From positions 630,001 through 694,000 of the forward strand of contig CM034395.1 of the NCBI GenBank assembly GCA_019925095.2: DNA of 64,000 nucleotides, written 5' to 3'. The position numbers and the translations under genes were made by a program. Of this stretch, positions 51,502 through 61,782 are shown one piece after another. Each line of letters opens with the position of its first letter. Position 1 is the first letter of the stretch. The stretch comes from Dendrolimus kikuchii (taxonomy: Eukaryota > Arthropoda > Insecta > Lepidoptera > Lasiocampidae). Below the pieces are notes generated by a model. The model saw nothing but the letters and a program-made list of their open reading frames with translations, was not told the DNA's origin and did not search any database.

Positions 51502-52178
51502 CTAGCTTCTGCACGCGACTTCATCCGCGTGGAATAATTGCCTTCCTCGATAAATGGGCTATCTAACACTGAAAGAATTTTTCAAATAAAACCAGTAGTT
51601 CCTGAGATTAGAGCGTTCAAACAAACTCTTTAGTTTTATATATTAGTATAAGATGATATATAGCCTATAGTCTTCCTCGATAAATGGGATATCTGACACT
51701 GGAAGAATTTTTCAAATCAGACCAGTAGTTCCTGAGATTAGCGCGTTCAAACAAACTCTTCAGCTTTATATATTAGTATAAGATGCTATATAGCCTATAG
51801 CCTTCCTCGATAAATGGGCTATGCGACACTGGAAGAATTTATCAAATCAGACCAGTAGTTCCTGAGATTAGCGCGTTCAAACAAACTCTTCAGCTTTATA
51901 TATTAGTATAAGATGATATATAGCCTATAGCCTTCCTCGATAAATGGGCTATCTGACACTGGAAGAATTTATCAAATCAGACCAGTAGTTCCTGAGATTA
52001 GCGCGTTCAAACAAACTCTTCAGCTTTATATATTAGTATAAGATGATATATAGCCTATAGCCTTCCTCGATAAATGGGCTATCTAACAATGAAAGAATTT
52101 TTCAAATCAGACCAGTAGTTCCTGAGATTAGCGCGTTCAAACAAACTCTTCAGCTTTATATATTAGTAGAAGATAAGA
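51502..52178 (-). mobile_element. Helitron-like family D (D3) with tandem array
   Basis: Minus strand: the 5' end is A|TCTTATCTTCTACTAAT at 52178 and the 3' end CTAG|T at 51502. It sits exactly between A and T of family E. Five units of 130 bp fill most of it. Confidence 0.8.
51541..52178 (+). repeat. 130-bp tandem repeat, about 5 units
   Basis: 'cttcctcgataaatggg' recurs at 51541, 51671, 51801, 51931 and 52061, an exact 130-bp spacing. Each unit includes 'gttcctgagattagcgcg' and 'ctttatatattagtataag'. Confidence 0.95.
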
Positions 52179-52377
52179 TATAGAGAAGAACTGCAGAACG
52201 CATTTTTTTTAAATTATGCATAAAAAATACATTAAATCAATAAAAAAACATTACACACACTACCATGTATTTGACCCACACACGCATATATACTCTTTTG
52301 TTTATTGTTCAAGTCAAATTAACAGTGTAGCCCTGGCGAAATCTGTGATTATAGAAGATGGTCGAATTTGTACACAT

Positions 52378-52530
52378 AATAAAATACGTTTTAACAAGTT
52401 CAAGCGCGTCATTTCATTTCCTTTTTATAGTTTCGGATGTTTTGGCCAATTCTCAGTAATCGACACGTGGGAATAATTAATACAAATCACATAAAATATC
52501 CTGGTTAAAATCGTTAAAACATAGTTGTAC
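52378..52530. mobile_element. Penelope-like inverted-arm fragment
   Basis: 'aatacgttttaacaag' with 'agcgcgtcatttcattt' and, inverted at 52514, 'aaaatcgttaaaacata' resemble the arms at 41808 and 42468. TTGTACA on both sides may be the target repeat. Confidence 0.5.
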
Positions 52531-53128
52531 AATGAATTTCAAAATGAGGGCTTATTCGGAATAGCATATTTCAAAAATCCTATTCCTGCAATTTTTTTCT
52601 GTCCGTTAGAGCATTACGTGAAAACTGCTGAACGGATTCGAATGAAATTCTACACAGAGCTAGCTCATATCCCGGATCAACACTTGGGAAACTGTTTATC
52701 AGGATAAATGACATCGTGTCAGTGGGATATACCAATATAGACAAAAGGATGATGCTGATTTCGCGTTTTTTTTAGTGGCTCCTCCTCATAGCAACGAGAA
52801 TGACAACGCCGCAATTTTTATATGTGGCCTTCATGGTTAGTACTACATTCGCTAGATAGCGTAACGGGTGTCATGAATGTATATTTTACTCTAAAATGTT
52901 GTCATGCTAACGCGAACGAAGTTTCGCTAACTCTGCTACACTATCGACACGCTATGATGGCCGTTTTGACTTTTGCCCGCCCATAATGTTTCGTATAATT
53001 TAATCATTACGTTTATAGGAGTAGATTGCTGTTCTTTATGGTCAATAGTGATGTGCCATAAGTATAATTTTAGGACACCAAATTGACGTTTTCTTGCAAC
53101 TTTTTCTGTCTCATTTTGTATTAGATAG
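52531..53128. other. No feature recognised
   Basis: It includes 'cctcctcatagcaacgagaatgac' in part and other unassigned sequence. No gene. Confidence 0.3.
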
Positions 53129-54003
53129 AGATCCCAGTCACCCCAGACTTACGTGATTTTAGGAAAGATGAAATGTTTAGGATCGGTAGCTTAATATAAA
53201 CTGAGTAAGGAATGGACACGCGCTAAGCTGAAAGCGGGGCCGTTTTTCAGGTAGCAGCTATCATAGGTGGAAAATAACCATCGGAAGATGTTTGGCCCGT
53301 CAGATTTGTTTGGCTCATTGGAAAATATTTTAAAATATTATACTTGATATATATACTTTTATCCGTGCAGGAACGGGGAAGGAATACAATTTCCTGCGGC
53401 CTGGCGGCCTGTCGTAGGAGGCGACTAAACAACCCACAGCCAGGTGGTAGGGTATTTGCTCGGCTGGATGGCGACCACCCCTGGTCTAGAGTATGCCGCC
53501 ATAACAACCTTGTGTTGTGTTCCGGCATTAGTGACCAGGTTCCAGTCTCCCTTCCTTAAGAGAGCAGCAGCGCATTTGTAGCACCTTTGGTGTTGCAAAT
53601 GTCCATAGGCGATGTTAACCGCTTTCCATCAAGTGGGCCATCTGCCTGTCTGCTGAACGCCTGCAATAAAAAAAAACTTGATAATATATATAAAATTAAG
53701 CCTTCCTAAAATGACGTAAGTTTCCATTTTTTTTTAATCTCTGTCAAAGTTATGACCCACAGGACGTGTCTGGCAACTGTATATTTTATTTTATAACAAT
53801 ATCATATATGACATGTAAAAACTAGCCTTGCTACTTTGACGTAAGTTAGCATGGTTATTTTCCACCTTTGATAGCTGCTACCTGAAAAACAGCCCCGCTT
53901 TCAGCTTAGCGATTATCCATTCCTTTCTAAGTTCATGTTAAACTACCGATCCTGAAAATTTCATCTTTCCTAAAGTCACGTAAGTCTGGGGTGACTGGGA
54001 TCT
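53129..54003. mobile_element. Foldback element with 152-bp inverted arms
   Basis: 53129-53280 and 53852-54003 are inverted copies of each other, each 152 bp, beginning AGATCCCAGTCACCCCAGAC and ending in 'ggtggaaaataacca'. They differ at scattered positions. The ~570-bp centre contains a family A copy. There is no transposase. The superfamily is unknown because no target duplication could be read. Confidence 0.9.
53357..53676 (+). repeat. Family A repeat, full length, in foldback centre
   Basis: Head TTTTATCCGTGCAGG, core with a 4-bp gain near 53550, tail CTGCAATAAAAAAAAA. Confidence 0.85.
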
Positions 54004-54099
54004 TAATCTATATATATTTGTTTCTTATGGGTAAATAAAGTATGTCCATTCCAATACTCAGTCCATTCAAATATATTAAGTAAATATTTATATCTTCGT

Positions 54100-54461
54100 T
54101 TAATCGCTTGTGGTCGAAATTCGACCATAATAATTAATTTAAACTATAAGTTTGAATATTATTAAGGTTCTGTTGTCAAAGACTATACTTCTATAATCAC
54201 AGATTTCGCCAAGGCTACGCTGTTAATTTGACTTGAACAATAAACAAAAGAGTATATATGCATGTGTGTCAAATACATGGTAGTGTGTGTAATGTTTTTT
54301 TATTGATTTAATGTATTTTTTATGCATAATTGAAAAAGAAATATTAGCACTGCACTCCTTCTCTATATAAACTATAAGTGTGCGAAATTTCATATTCCTC
54401 CGTCCGCGCAATTTTCGTAAAAAGGGGTACAAAGTTTTTGCTTCACGTATTAATATATAGA
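54100..54461 (-). mobile_element. Helitron-like family E (E4), uninterrupted
   Basis: Minus strand: A|TCTATATATTAATACGTGAAG at 54461, full body, terminal palindrome 'tggtcgaatttcgaccac' near 54115. The hotspot 'ataaactataagtgtg' is intact. Confidence 0.7.
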
Positions 54462-54607
54462 TTTATAGATGCGATGAAAAATATGTCGATATAATACCGA
54501 AAAAGTGTAATGAAGTATTATATTTTATCGATAATAAATTGACAGATTTCACGTCACTATTGTAATCTGTCAACACGACCATCGTAGCGTGCCACCAGTT
54601 ACAGCGC

Positions 54608-55053
54608 GTTCCACTAGTAGCTCACAACGTCTGCCAGGGCACGCGGAGTTGGGAAGCCCGCATTCACGTAGCCCTGGCATAAGGCGCAGGACGGAACACC
54701 CAGAGGTTTTAGTGGGTATCCCTAACTGGGGAGTGGCAATAGCGTGGCACCAGTTCTGACTGGGCGCGCTAGTGCCACCCCCGATCTGGCGAATCCCACA
54801 TACTCACACGGGTCGCGAACATCCCCCCAGGCTTCTGTGCCTGTCGCGGCTTAGTCCTCAAACGGATTTCCCCTGACCAAAAAAAAAAAAAGTAGCTCAC
54901 AACGCCCAAAGTGCTCCGTTAGCCGTTCCACAAGGCGACCGCGGTCGTTGTGGTCGTGGCGAAAACGTCACTATTGACGTCATCATCTTCGATCACACAA
55001 CGCTCACAACGACCCACGTCAAGAGGTGGGTCGTTGTGAGTCCCTAACGGAAC
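54608..55053. mobile_element. MITE family L, second copy, interrupted
   Basis: Inverted ends GTTCCACTAGTAGCTCACAA and the complement of GTTCCGTTAGGGACTCACAA. The inner 'cgaccgcggtcgttgtggtcg' is shared with 16113-16334. It is split by a retro-insertion at 54630. Confidence 0.8.
54630..54890 (+). mobile_element. R1-like 3' tail, retroposed with 14-bp duplication
   Basis: 261 bp ending in a poly(A) of about 12, flanked by exact AGTAGCTCACAACG at 54616-54629 and 54891-54904. It contains 'ttttagtgggtatccctaac'. There is no coding part, so it is a strongly 5'-truncated LINE or a LINE-tailed SINE. Confidence 0.9.
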
Positions 55054-55063
55054 ATAGCCTTAG

Positions 55064-56062
55064 TAAGGCGACGCGTCGCGTGCGGCGTTCCACAGGGGTC
55101 GGTCCTCGGGCCGATTCTTTGGAACGTAGGTTATGACTGGATCCTTCGGGTTCCGGTCCTGCCCGGGGTAGGGCTGATCTGCTTTGCGGACGACACCCTA
55201 CTCACGGCACGCGCTGCGTGATTTGCGGAATCCGTGGGCGTCGCCAACGCCGGGTGGGCGATTGTCGTAGATCGAATAGCTAGGCTGGGCTTGAGGGTCT
55301 CCCCCGCGAAAACGGAGGCCATCATGTTCCATAGGAAATTTCGTAATCCCCCCGCGGACTTGACCGTTTCGGTCCAAGGGGTGGCCATTAGAGTAGGGCC
55401 CCAAATGAAATATCTGGGGCTAGTTCTCGATGGGAAATGGCTGTTCAAAGCGCACTTTGAGCTGCTAGTTCCCAAACTCGTCAAATCCGCGGGCGCACTC
55501 TCGAGGCTGCTTCCCAACGTAGGGGGCCCGGGAGGTGCGACGCGGAAACTTTACTCTGGCATCCTGAGGAGTATGGCACTGTACGGTGCACCCGTCTGGT
55601 CCATTGCACTTCACCGCCACAACAGAACCCTGCTGCATCGGGCGCAGCAGGTTCTGGCCGTGAGGACCATACGGGGGTATCGCACAGTGTCGCGGACGGC
55701 GGCCACCCTCCTGGCAGGCAATCCACCCTGGCATCTCCAGGTGGACGTCCTGACAGTGGTGCGCCGCACCCGGCAGGATGCCCTAGCTAGAGGCCTGACC
55801 TTCTGTCAGGTCGAAATCGAGGCAATCAGGAAGCGGGAAACCGCCTCCATGATCGCCGTCTGGTCTCAAGAGCTCGACAACCCTGCGGCCTATGGCGGCT
55901 ACACGGTGGATGCAATCAGGCCACAGCTGACGGAATGGGTCAACCGCACCAGCGGCACCCTGACCTTCAGGACGACACAGATACTTACCGGACACGGATG
56001 TTTCGATAAGTATCTGTGTCGCATTGTGGGCTGCTTGCCTTCCCCTGACTGCCGCCAGTTTC
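55064..56062 (+). pseudogene. R1-clade LINE reverse transcriptase, C-terminal part
   Basis: The frame from about 55069 reads RRVACGVPQGSVLGPILWN (RT motif B), then FADDTLL (the catalytic YADD-type box), then a stop at 55219-55221. It stays open afterwards: RLGLRVSPAKTEAIMFHRK, MKYLGLVLDGKW, SAGALSRLLPNVGG, LYGAPVWS, VLAVRTIRGYRTVS and a cysteine/histidine end TGHGCFDKYLCRIVGC. This matches the second ORF of R1-type elements. The endonuclease and first half of RT are missing. The frame ends in unrelated sequence after the CLPSPDC zinc segment near 56062. GC content is higher than around it. Confidence 0.85.
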
Positions 56063-56307
56063 ATATTTCAAACAAAAACACGTAGAATATGAAACAATGA
56101 GGAAGGTAAATGTGGCTTTGTTCTAGGGGTGTTTCACAGCAACATTCTGACCGGAAGTGGGAAGATGTCTGTCTATCCCCACTGAGCTTCCGGCGCGGAC
56201 GCCCTTCCGGCCGCGACTACCGCATTACCACTTTAAAATACGCTGTGCTTTTGTTACTTCGTCTTTTATACTCGTCTAAATGTCATTGAAAATAAATTAT
56301 AATTAAT
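56063..56307. other. No feature recognised
   Basis: Follows the abrupt end of the R1 similarity. It contains 'ttccggcgcggacgcccttccgg' in part. Possible 3' UTR of another LINE. Confidence 0.3.
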
Positions 56308-56409
56308 TTTTTTATTGCCACGCTGGCAATCAGACAGACGTCCCATTTAATGGAAAGTGGTTGCTGTGCGTAGACGTTCGCAACACCAGAGGCGAAGCTT
56401 TTAAGGCAG
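56308..56409 (+). repeat. Family C-like SINE, 5' part
   Basis: 'tttattgccacgctggcaat', 'gacagacgtcccatttaatgg' in part, 'gttcgcaacaccagaggcg'. It leads directly into the minisatellite. Confidence 0.6.
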
Positions 56410-57300
56410 ACTAGACGTAATGGGGTAGGGGCATGGGATAGGGGGAATGGAGTAGGTGTAATGGGATAGGAGGCATGGGATAGAGGTAATAGGATTGGGG
56501 GCATGGCGTAGGGGTAATGGGATAGAGGGCATGGGTTCAGGGTAATGGGATAGGAGGCATGGAATAGAGGTAATGGGAAAGGGGGCATGGGGTAAGGGGC
56601 ATGGGGTAGGGGGCATGGGGTAGGGGTAATAGGATTGGGGGCATGGCGCAGGGGTAATGGGATGGAGGGCATGGGTTCAAGGTAATGAGATAGGGGGCAT
56701 GGGGTAGGGGTAATGGGATAAAAGGCATGGCGTAGGGATAATGGGATAGAGGGCATGGGTTCAGGGAAATGAGATAGGGTGCATGGGGTAGGGGTAATGG
56801 GATAGGAGGCATGGGATAGAGGTAATAGGATTGGGGGCATGGCGTAGGGGTAATGGGATAGAGGGCATGGGTTCAAGGTAATGGGATAGGAGGCATGGAA
56901 TAGAGGTAATGGGAAAGGGGGCATGGGGTAAGGGGCATGGGGTAGGGGGCATGGGGTAGGGGTAATAGGATTGGGGGCATGGCGCAGGGGTAATGGGATG
57001 GAAGGCATGGGTTCAAGGTAATGAGATAGGGGGCATGGGGTAGGGGTAATGGGATAAAAGGCATGGCGTAGGGATAATGGGATAGAGGGCATGGGTTCAG
57101 GGAAATGAGATAGGGGGTATGGGGTAGGGGTAATGGAATAAGAGGCATGGCACAGAGGTAATGGGATATGGGGCATGGGGTAGGGGTAATAGGATTGGGG
57201 TTTGGCGTAGGGGTAATGGGATAGAGGGCATAGGTTCAGGTTAATGAGATAAGGAGCATGGGATAAGGGTTATGGGATAGGGGATAGGGATAGGGGGACT
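56410..57300 (+). repeat. G-rich minisatellite with 336-bp higher-order unit
   Basis: Units of about 24 bp (GGCATGGGGTAGGGGTAATG type) form blocks that repeat at 336 bp, e.g. 'gggcatgggttca' at 56528 and 56864. 336 is 14 x 24. The Pro/His/Ser-rich minus-strand frame of 297 codons is only its translation. Confidence 0.9.
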
Positions 57301-57540
57301 GGAATAAGGGAATGAAATAGGCGGGATGAAATTGGAGAGGAATAGGAAAAGAGGTATCAGACAGAAGGAATTGAAGAATTGAACGGAGGGGGATGGAACT
57401 CATCAATATTACGGTTTCGTAAGTTGAGTTTCATACATTGAATAATATTTACTATATAAGACTAGAGTTACAGTAAAAAATCTTGTAAAAATCAAATTCA
57501 GTTGTAAACTCAAAGTATTTTGACAAAACTTAATTTATGA
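57301..57540. other. Degenerate minisatellite edge, then no feature
   Basis: 57301-57395 is purine-rich sequence grading out of the array. The rest is AT-rich. Confidence 0.4.
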
Positions 57541-57729
57541 CTAGTTGTGCCCGCGACTTCATTCGCGTGGAATTTTTTGTCGCGCAACCCTAAAAAAGAA
57601 GTCTAAGTTACTCGTTATAACATCAGCTATCTGCCAGTGAAAATGCCGTCAAAATCGGTCCGGCCGTTTCAGAGATTAGCCGGAACATCCAGACAAACAC
57701 AGAGCAAAATTAAAAAAAATATATATAAG
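57541..57729 (-). mobile_element. Helitron-like family I, second copy
   Basis: Starts on the plus strand A|CTAGTTGTGCCCGCGACTTC. The reverse body matches 14815-14979 (gatgttccggctaatctctg). The 5' TC end is not certain. Confidence 0.6.
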
Positions 57730-57966
57730 TACCGTCTATACTTTTATATGCATTTAGTAAAAAGCTATATTATTGAAATTAAAAACAGACACTTCAGTTT
57801 TATTGATCTGTGCCGAAAAGTAACTTTTAACTATTTTTTTTGCGAATCCTAACAAACAATTAGTCCAATTACATTCCATTTGTTATTTTAACATATTATG
57901 AAGTCAGTTATAAATATGTAATTTTTTATTGTCATTTCATTAGGTCGTCCCTAAAACATTTTTTAA

Positions 57967-58280
57967 ATTTTTTTATTGCGTGAGTTCAGCAGACAGGCAG
58001 ACGGCCCACTTGATGGACAGCGGTTACCATCGCCTATGGACATTTGCAACACCAAAGGTGCTACAAATGCGCTGCTGCTCTCTTAAGGGAGACTGGAACC
58101 TGGTCACTAATGCCGGAACACAACTCAAGGTTGTTATGGCGACATACTTTACACCAGGGGTGGTAGCCACCCAGTCAGGAAAATGCCCTACCACCTGGCT
58201 GTGGGTTGTTAAGTCGCCTCTTACGACAGGCCGCCCCAACGCAGGAAATTGTATTCTTTCTCCGTTCCTGCACGGATAAA
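57967..58280 (-). repeat. Family A repeat, full length (first duplicate)
   Basis: ATTGCGTGAG left end, complete core, right end CACGGATAAA. Confidence 0.85.
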
Positions 58281-58641
58281 AACTAAGATTAGCTTAAGTT
58301 ATCACTTCTGTCGGGTGTCCCAAAGACACCTGATTTTTTTTTAAAGTATCCTAAGTTACTCGTTTATTTTATTACTTACTTCATATGCATTTAGTAAAAA
58401 GCTGTTATTTTGACATTAAAAACACTATATTTATTTATACAGAAAAGTAATTTTTAACAATTTAATTGTTTTTTTTTTTTGATTATTGTCTTTCTTTAAC
58501 TACAGTAGTTTTTTTGATAATCCCAATAAACACTTAGTCCAATTACGTCCCATTTGTAATTGTAAAATATTATGAATTCAGTTACAAATATGTAATTTTT
58601 TATTGTCATTTGATTAGGTCGTCCCTAAAACATTTTTTTAA

Positions 58642-58928
58642 TTTTTTTATTGCGTGAGTTCAGCAGACAGGCAGACGGCCCACTTGATGGAAAGCGGTTA
58701 GCATCGCCTATGGACATTTGCAACACCAAAGGTGCTACAAAGGCGCTGCTGCTCTCTTAACGGAGACTGGAACCTGGTCACTAATGCCGGAACACAACTC
58801 AAGGTTGTTATGGCGACATACAGTCGAGCAAATGCCCTACCACCTGGCTGTGGGTTGTTAAGTCGCCTCTTACGACAGGCGGCCCCAACGCGGGAAATTG
58901 TATTCTTTCTCCGTTCCTGCACAGATAT
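58642..58928 (-). repeat. Family A repeat (second duplicate)
   Basis: Same rare left end, with a ~28-bp loss after 'ttatggcgacata'. The right end is altered to CTGCACAGATA. Confidence 0.85.
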
Positions 58929-58950
58929 AAAACATATAAAATATGTTTAG

Positions 58951-59204
58951 TAATTCTGTTTTTACATTTAAATTAAGTTTTATAGGTGCACTGTCAAGGG
59001 TAGACGTAGTTTGTTGGGAGTTATATTGAGTTTAATTGAAAAAAGCGCAAAGCTATTTAGGGCCGTAGCCCACTGTGACGATGCAACTAATCGAAAGTTT
59101 TCACCTTGCATAACGACCGGGCAACTTTACGATAGCTCACAGTAGGGTAAAAAATATAGTAGTACAAAACTGTACAGACAAAGTACGCTATTTCTTGTAT
59201 CAAA
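58951..59204. other. No feature recognised
   Basis: 'gtagcccactgtgac' and its rough inverse 'gctcacagtaggg' at 59062-59150 hint at a small inverted-repeat element. Weak. Confidence 0.3.
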
Positions 59205-59437
59205 TTTCCTGCGGCCGGACGGCCTGTCGTAAGAGGCGACTTAACAACCAACAGCCAGGTGGTAGGGCATTTGCCTGACTGGATGGCTACCACCCTTGGT
59301 CTAAAGTATGTCGCCATAGCAACCTAGAGTTGTGTTCCGGCATTAGTGACCAGGTTCCAGTCTCCCTTAAGAGAGCAGCAGCGCATTTGTAGTAACTTTG
59401 GTGTTGCAAATGTCCATAGGCGATGGTAACCGCTTTA
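59205..59437 (+). repeat. Family A repeat, both ends missing
   Basis: Starts 'aatttcctgcggccgg' and stops at 'ggtaaccgcttt'. The core is intact. Confidence 0.8.
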
Positions 59438-59474
59438 AATTTAAATTTTTTATTTTTTTAAATTTAATTAAACC

Positions 59475-59830
59475 GGTTAAATTTAAGATGTTGTATACCG
59501 CATATACTTTTAATATACCTTTTTAATGTTTACTATATGTAGATTTTTTATCCGTGCAGGAACGGAGAAAGAATACTATCCCCTGCGACCGGGCGGCCTG
59601 ACGTAAGAGGCGACTTAACAACCCACAGCCAGGTGGTAGGACATTTGCCCGACTGGATGGCTACCACTCCTGAGTTGTGTACCGAGATCAGTGACCAGGT
59701 TCCAGTCTCCTTTAACAGAGCAGCAGCGCATTTGTAACATCTTTGGTGTTGCAAATGTCCATAGGCAGTTGTAACAGCTTTTCATCAAGCGGGCCGTCTG
59801 CCTGTCTGCTGATCTCCTGCAATAAAAAAT
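59475..59830 (+). repeat. Family A repeat with duplicated left flank
   Basis: The element proper is 59547-59830, with a ~40-bp loss near 59668. The left flank 59475-59546 (ttaagatgttgtataccgca) recurs almost exactly at 61194-61263. Confidence 0.85.
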
Positions 59831-60411
59831 AAATAAATAAATAGATACCAATTACATGAATAGAAACTAAAAAAAAGAATACTAGTCCACTGTTTCCGAT
59901 TAGACTATATACACGAACAACGAGGTGGTACGACGAGCGAAATTGAAAAGTTAGCCGGTGGTCCGGGCCAAGGGGATTATTGGTCCGGTCCCCGGTTCCC
60001 GGCAGCACCGGCCGGATCAATCGCCCACGAAGCCAACCCGGTTAAATTGTTTCAACAAAAATGCCGACGATTCCGGACACTTTTTTACGGAATTCACCGC
60101 AGAACTTTGTTCAGTAACTACGGTACTTAAACGCTATTAATGGATTCTAAACCGAATATTTAGATAATAGTAGCTGCACCCAGTATGCGTTGCAATGACA
60201 CGTAAAGTAGTTTTGTTTGTATATTCTGTTTACGTCAGAAACCCTCCCGGGGATCTTCAGAACCCCCAAACAGAGTTTCATCACAATCTAATTAATAATT
60301 TAAAACGCATCGAGGATAAACATACAACCATTTATTTTTATATCTACATTTACAATAAAATTCTAAAATATTGTGACATAAAACTCTGTTCTCTTCCAGA
60401 AGCAAAATCCA
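59831..60411. other. No feature recognised
   Basis: 59930-60060 is GC-richer ('ggtccgggccaagggg', 'cggcagcaccggccgg'). Possibly an old element. A short similar 'gcgaaattaaaaagtta' block is at 62268. Confidence 0.3.
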
Positions 60412-60836
60412 TCAATATATATAAAAATCAATTGCTGTTCGTTAGTCTCGCTAAAACTCGAAAACGGCTGGACTGATTTGGCTAAGTTTGGTTATGAATT
60501 GTCGAAGTCCAGGGAAGGTTTAAAAGTTGAGTAAACATGAAAAAAATGCTTCGAATATAGTAAAAATAAAAATTTCGCTTTCCCTTAGAAACTATTCCTA
60601 CCTGTCAAACATTTGATGTTCGTCCCGTCGTTTAGAAATCAATTAAATTTAAAAGTCGTTCAGAAATCAAATTAAATTTAAGAGTGAAGTTTTCTTTTAT
60701 TTTTTGGTTTTGAATGTCAAACTATTGTTCGTCCCGTCGTTCAGAAATCAAATTAAATTTAAATAAATACTTTCGGCTAATTCAGCTTTTTTATTTATTG
60801 ATTCTGAGGCGGTACGAAGTTTGCCGGGTCAGCTAG
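60412..60836 (+). mobile_element. Helitron-like family G (G1), complete
   Basis: 425 bp, A|TCAATATATATAAAAATC to 'tttgccgggtcagCTAG|T'. 'gaaaacggctggactgattt' is near the 5' end. An inner 'cgtcccgtcgttcagaaatc' is repeated three times. No coding frame. Confidence 0.7.
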
Positions 60837-61193
60837 TACTTAATAAATGGTTAAACTCACTGGTGTCATCCTTCTAATAAAATTACTATTAATCTAATAA
60901 AAGTACTATTTTATATAATATATGTACCTTTACTACATATACATGTGTGTGTATATGTATAATGTATATATACATATAATTAAATATAGATAACTTTTGA
61001 GCTTTTGTGATGAAAAAATAGGTTCTAAGTTAAGTCCGATTGTTAATTTTATAGGGTCGTATCCATAAGATTAATATTCTTGTTAGCATTGCCATGTTTT
61101 TGATTAATGTAAAATTTAAAAAAGAAATAAAGCATTTATTTGCTAGAAAAGCGACAATACAAGGTCATAAAAATAATTTATACATTTCTATGG
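60837..61193. other. No gene; ATGT/ATAC-rich
   Basis: Contains a 'gtgtgtgtatatgta' microsatellite near 60940. No supportable feature. Confidence 0.35.
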
Positions 61194-61539
61194 TTAAATT
61201 TAAGATGTTGTATGCCGCATATACTTTTAATATACCTTTTTAATGTTTACTATATGTAGATTTTTTATCCGTGCAGGAACGGAGAAAGAATACTTAACAA
61301 CCCACAGCCAGGTGGTAGGGCATTTGCCCGACTGGATGGCTACCACCCCTGGTCTAAAGTATGTCGCCATAACAACCTTGCGTTGAGTTCCGGCATTAAT
61401 GACCAGGTTCCAGTTTCCCTTAAGAGAGCAGCAGCGCATTTGTAGCACCTTTGGTGTTGCAAATGTCCATAGGCGATGGTAACCGCTTTCCATCTAGTGG
61501 GCCGTCTGCCTGTCTGATGAACTCCTGCAATAAAAAAAA
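61194..61539 (+). repeat. Family A repeat with duplicated left flank
   Basis: The element proper is 61264-61539 and lacks ~50 bp after 'gagaaagaatac'. The flank 61194-61263 is the second copy of 59475-59546. Confidence 0.85.
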
Positions 61540-61700
61540 GTTGAATACTTATAAAACGAGAAGGGAGTATAAAAAAATTAAAGAAAAAGGTTTAAAAATA
61601 ACCCTGAGCTCAGATCCTGTTAATCCAAGACCTTGATAACATACGTCGTCCTATTAAACCCTCTACGAGCGATTTAATCATAGTTAATTGAATGGTGAAG

Positions 61701-61749
61701 GGACCCCGCAAGGGAACTGGCGTGAAGTTATGTATGTATGTATGTATGT
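61701..61749 (+). mobile_element. RTE-1 3' end (short)
   Basis: 'ccccgcaagggaactggcg' plus a (TATG)n tail. Confidence 0.7.
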
Positions 61750-61782
61750 AATTGAATGGTATTGCTTTTATTCGTTGTGTTA

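Larger units (their letters stand above)
51413..52372 (+). mobile_element. Helitron-like family E (E5), interrupted
   Basis: It starts A|TCCATAATACGTGAAGC. It is split at 51502-52178 by family D inside 'cacacttatagttta|tatagag' and resumes at 52179. A Penelope-arm fragment follows at about 52378. Confidence 0.7.
57735..58950 (+). repeat. Local tandem segmental duplication containing family A
   Basis: 'tatgcatttagtaaaaagct' (57748 and 58385), 'tagtccaattac' and 'tcattaggtcgtccctaaaa' in part recur in the same order in both halves, each leading into a family A copy with the rare ATTGCGTGAG end. The offset is 637-674 bp. Confidence 0.85.

Noticed and set aside
56283..57176. 297-codon Pro/His/Ser-rich frame on the minus strand
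   Set aside because: It is produced by the 24-bp/336-bp minisatellite, whose period is a multiple of three.
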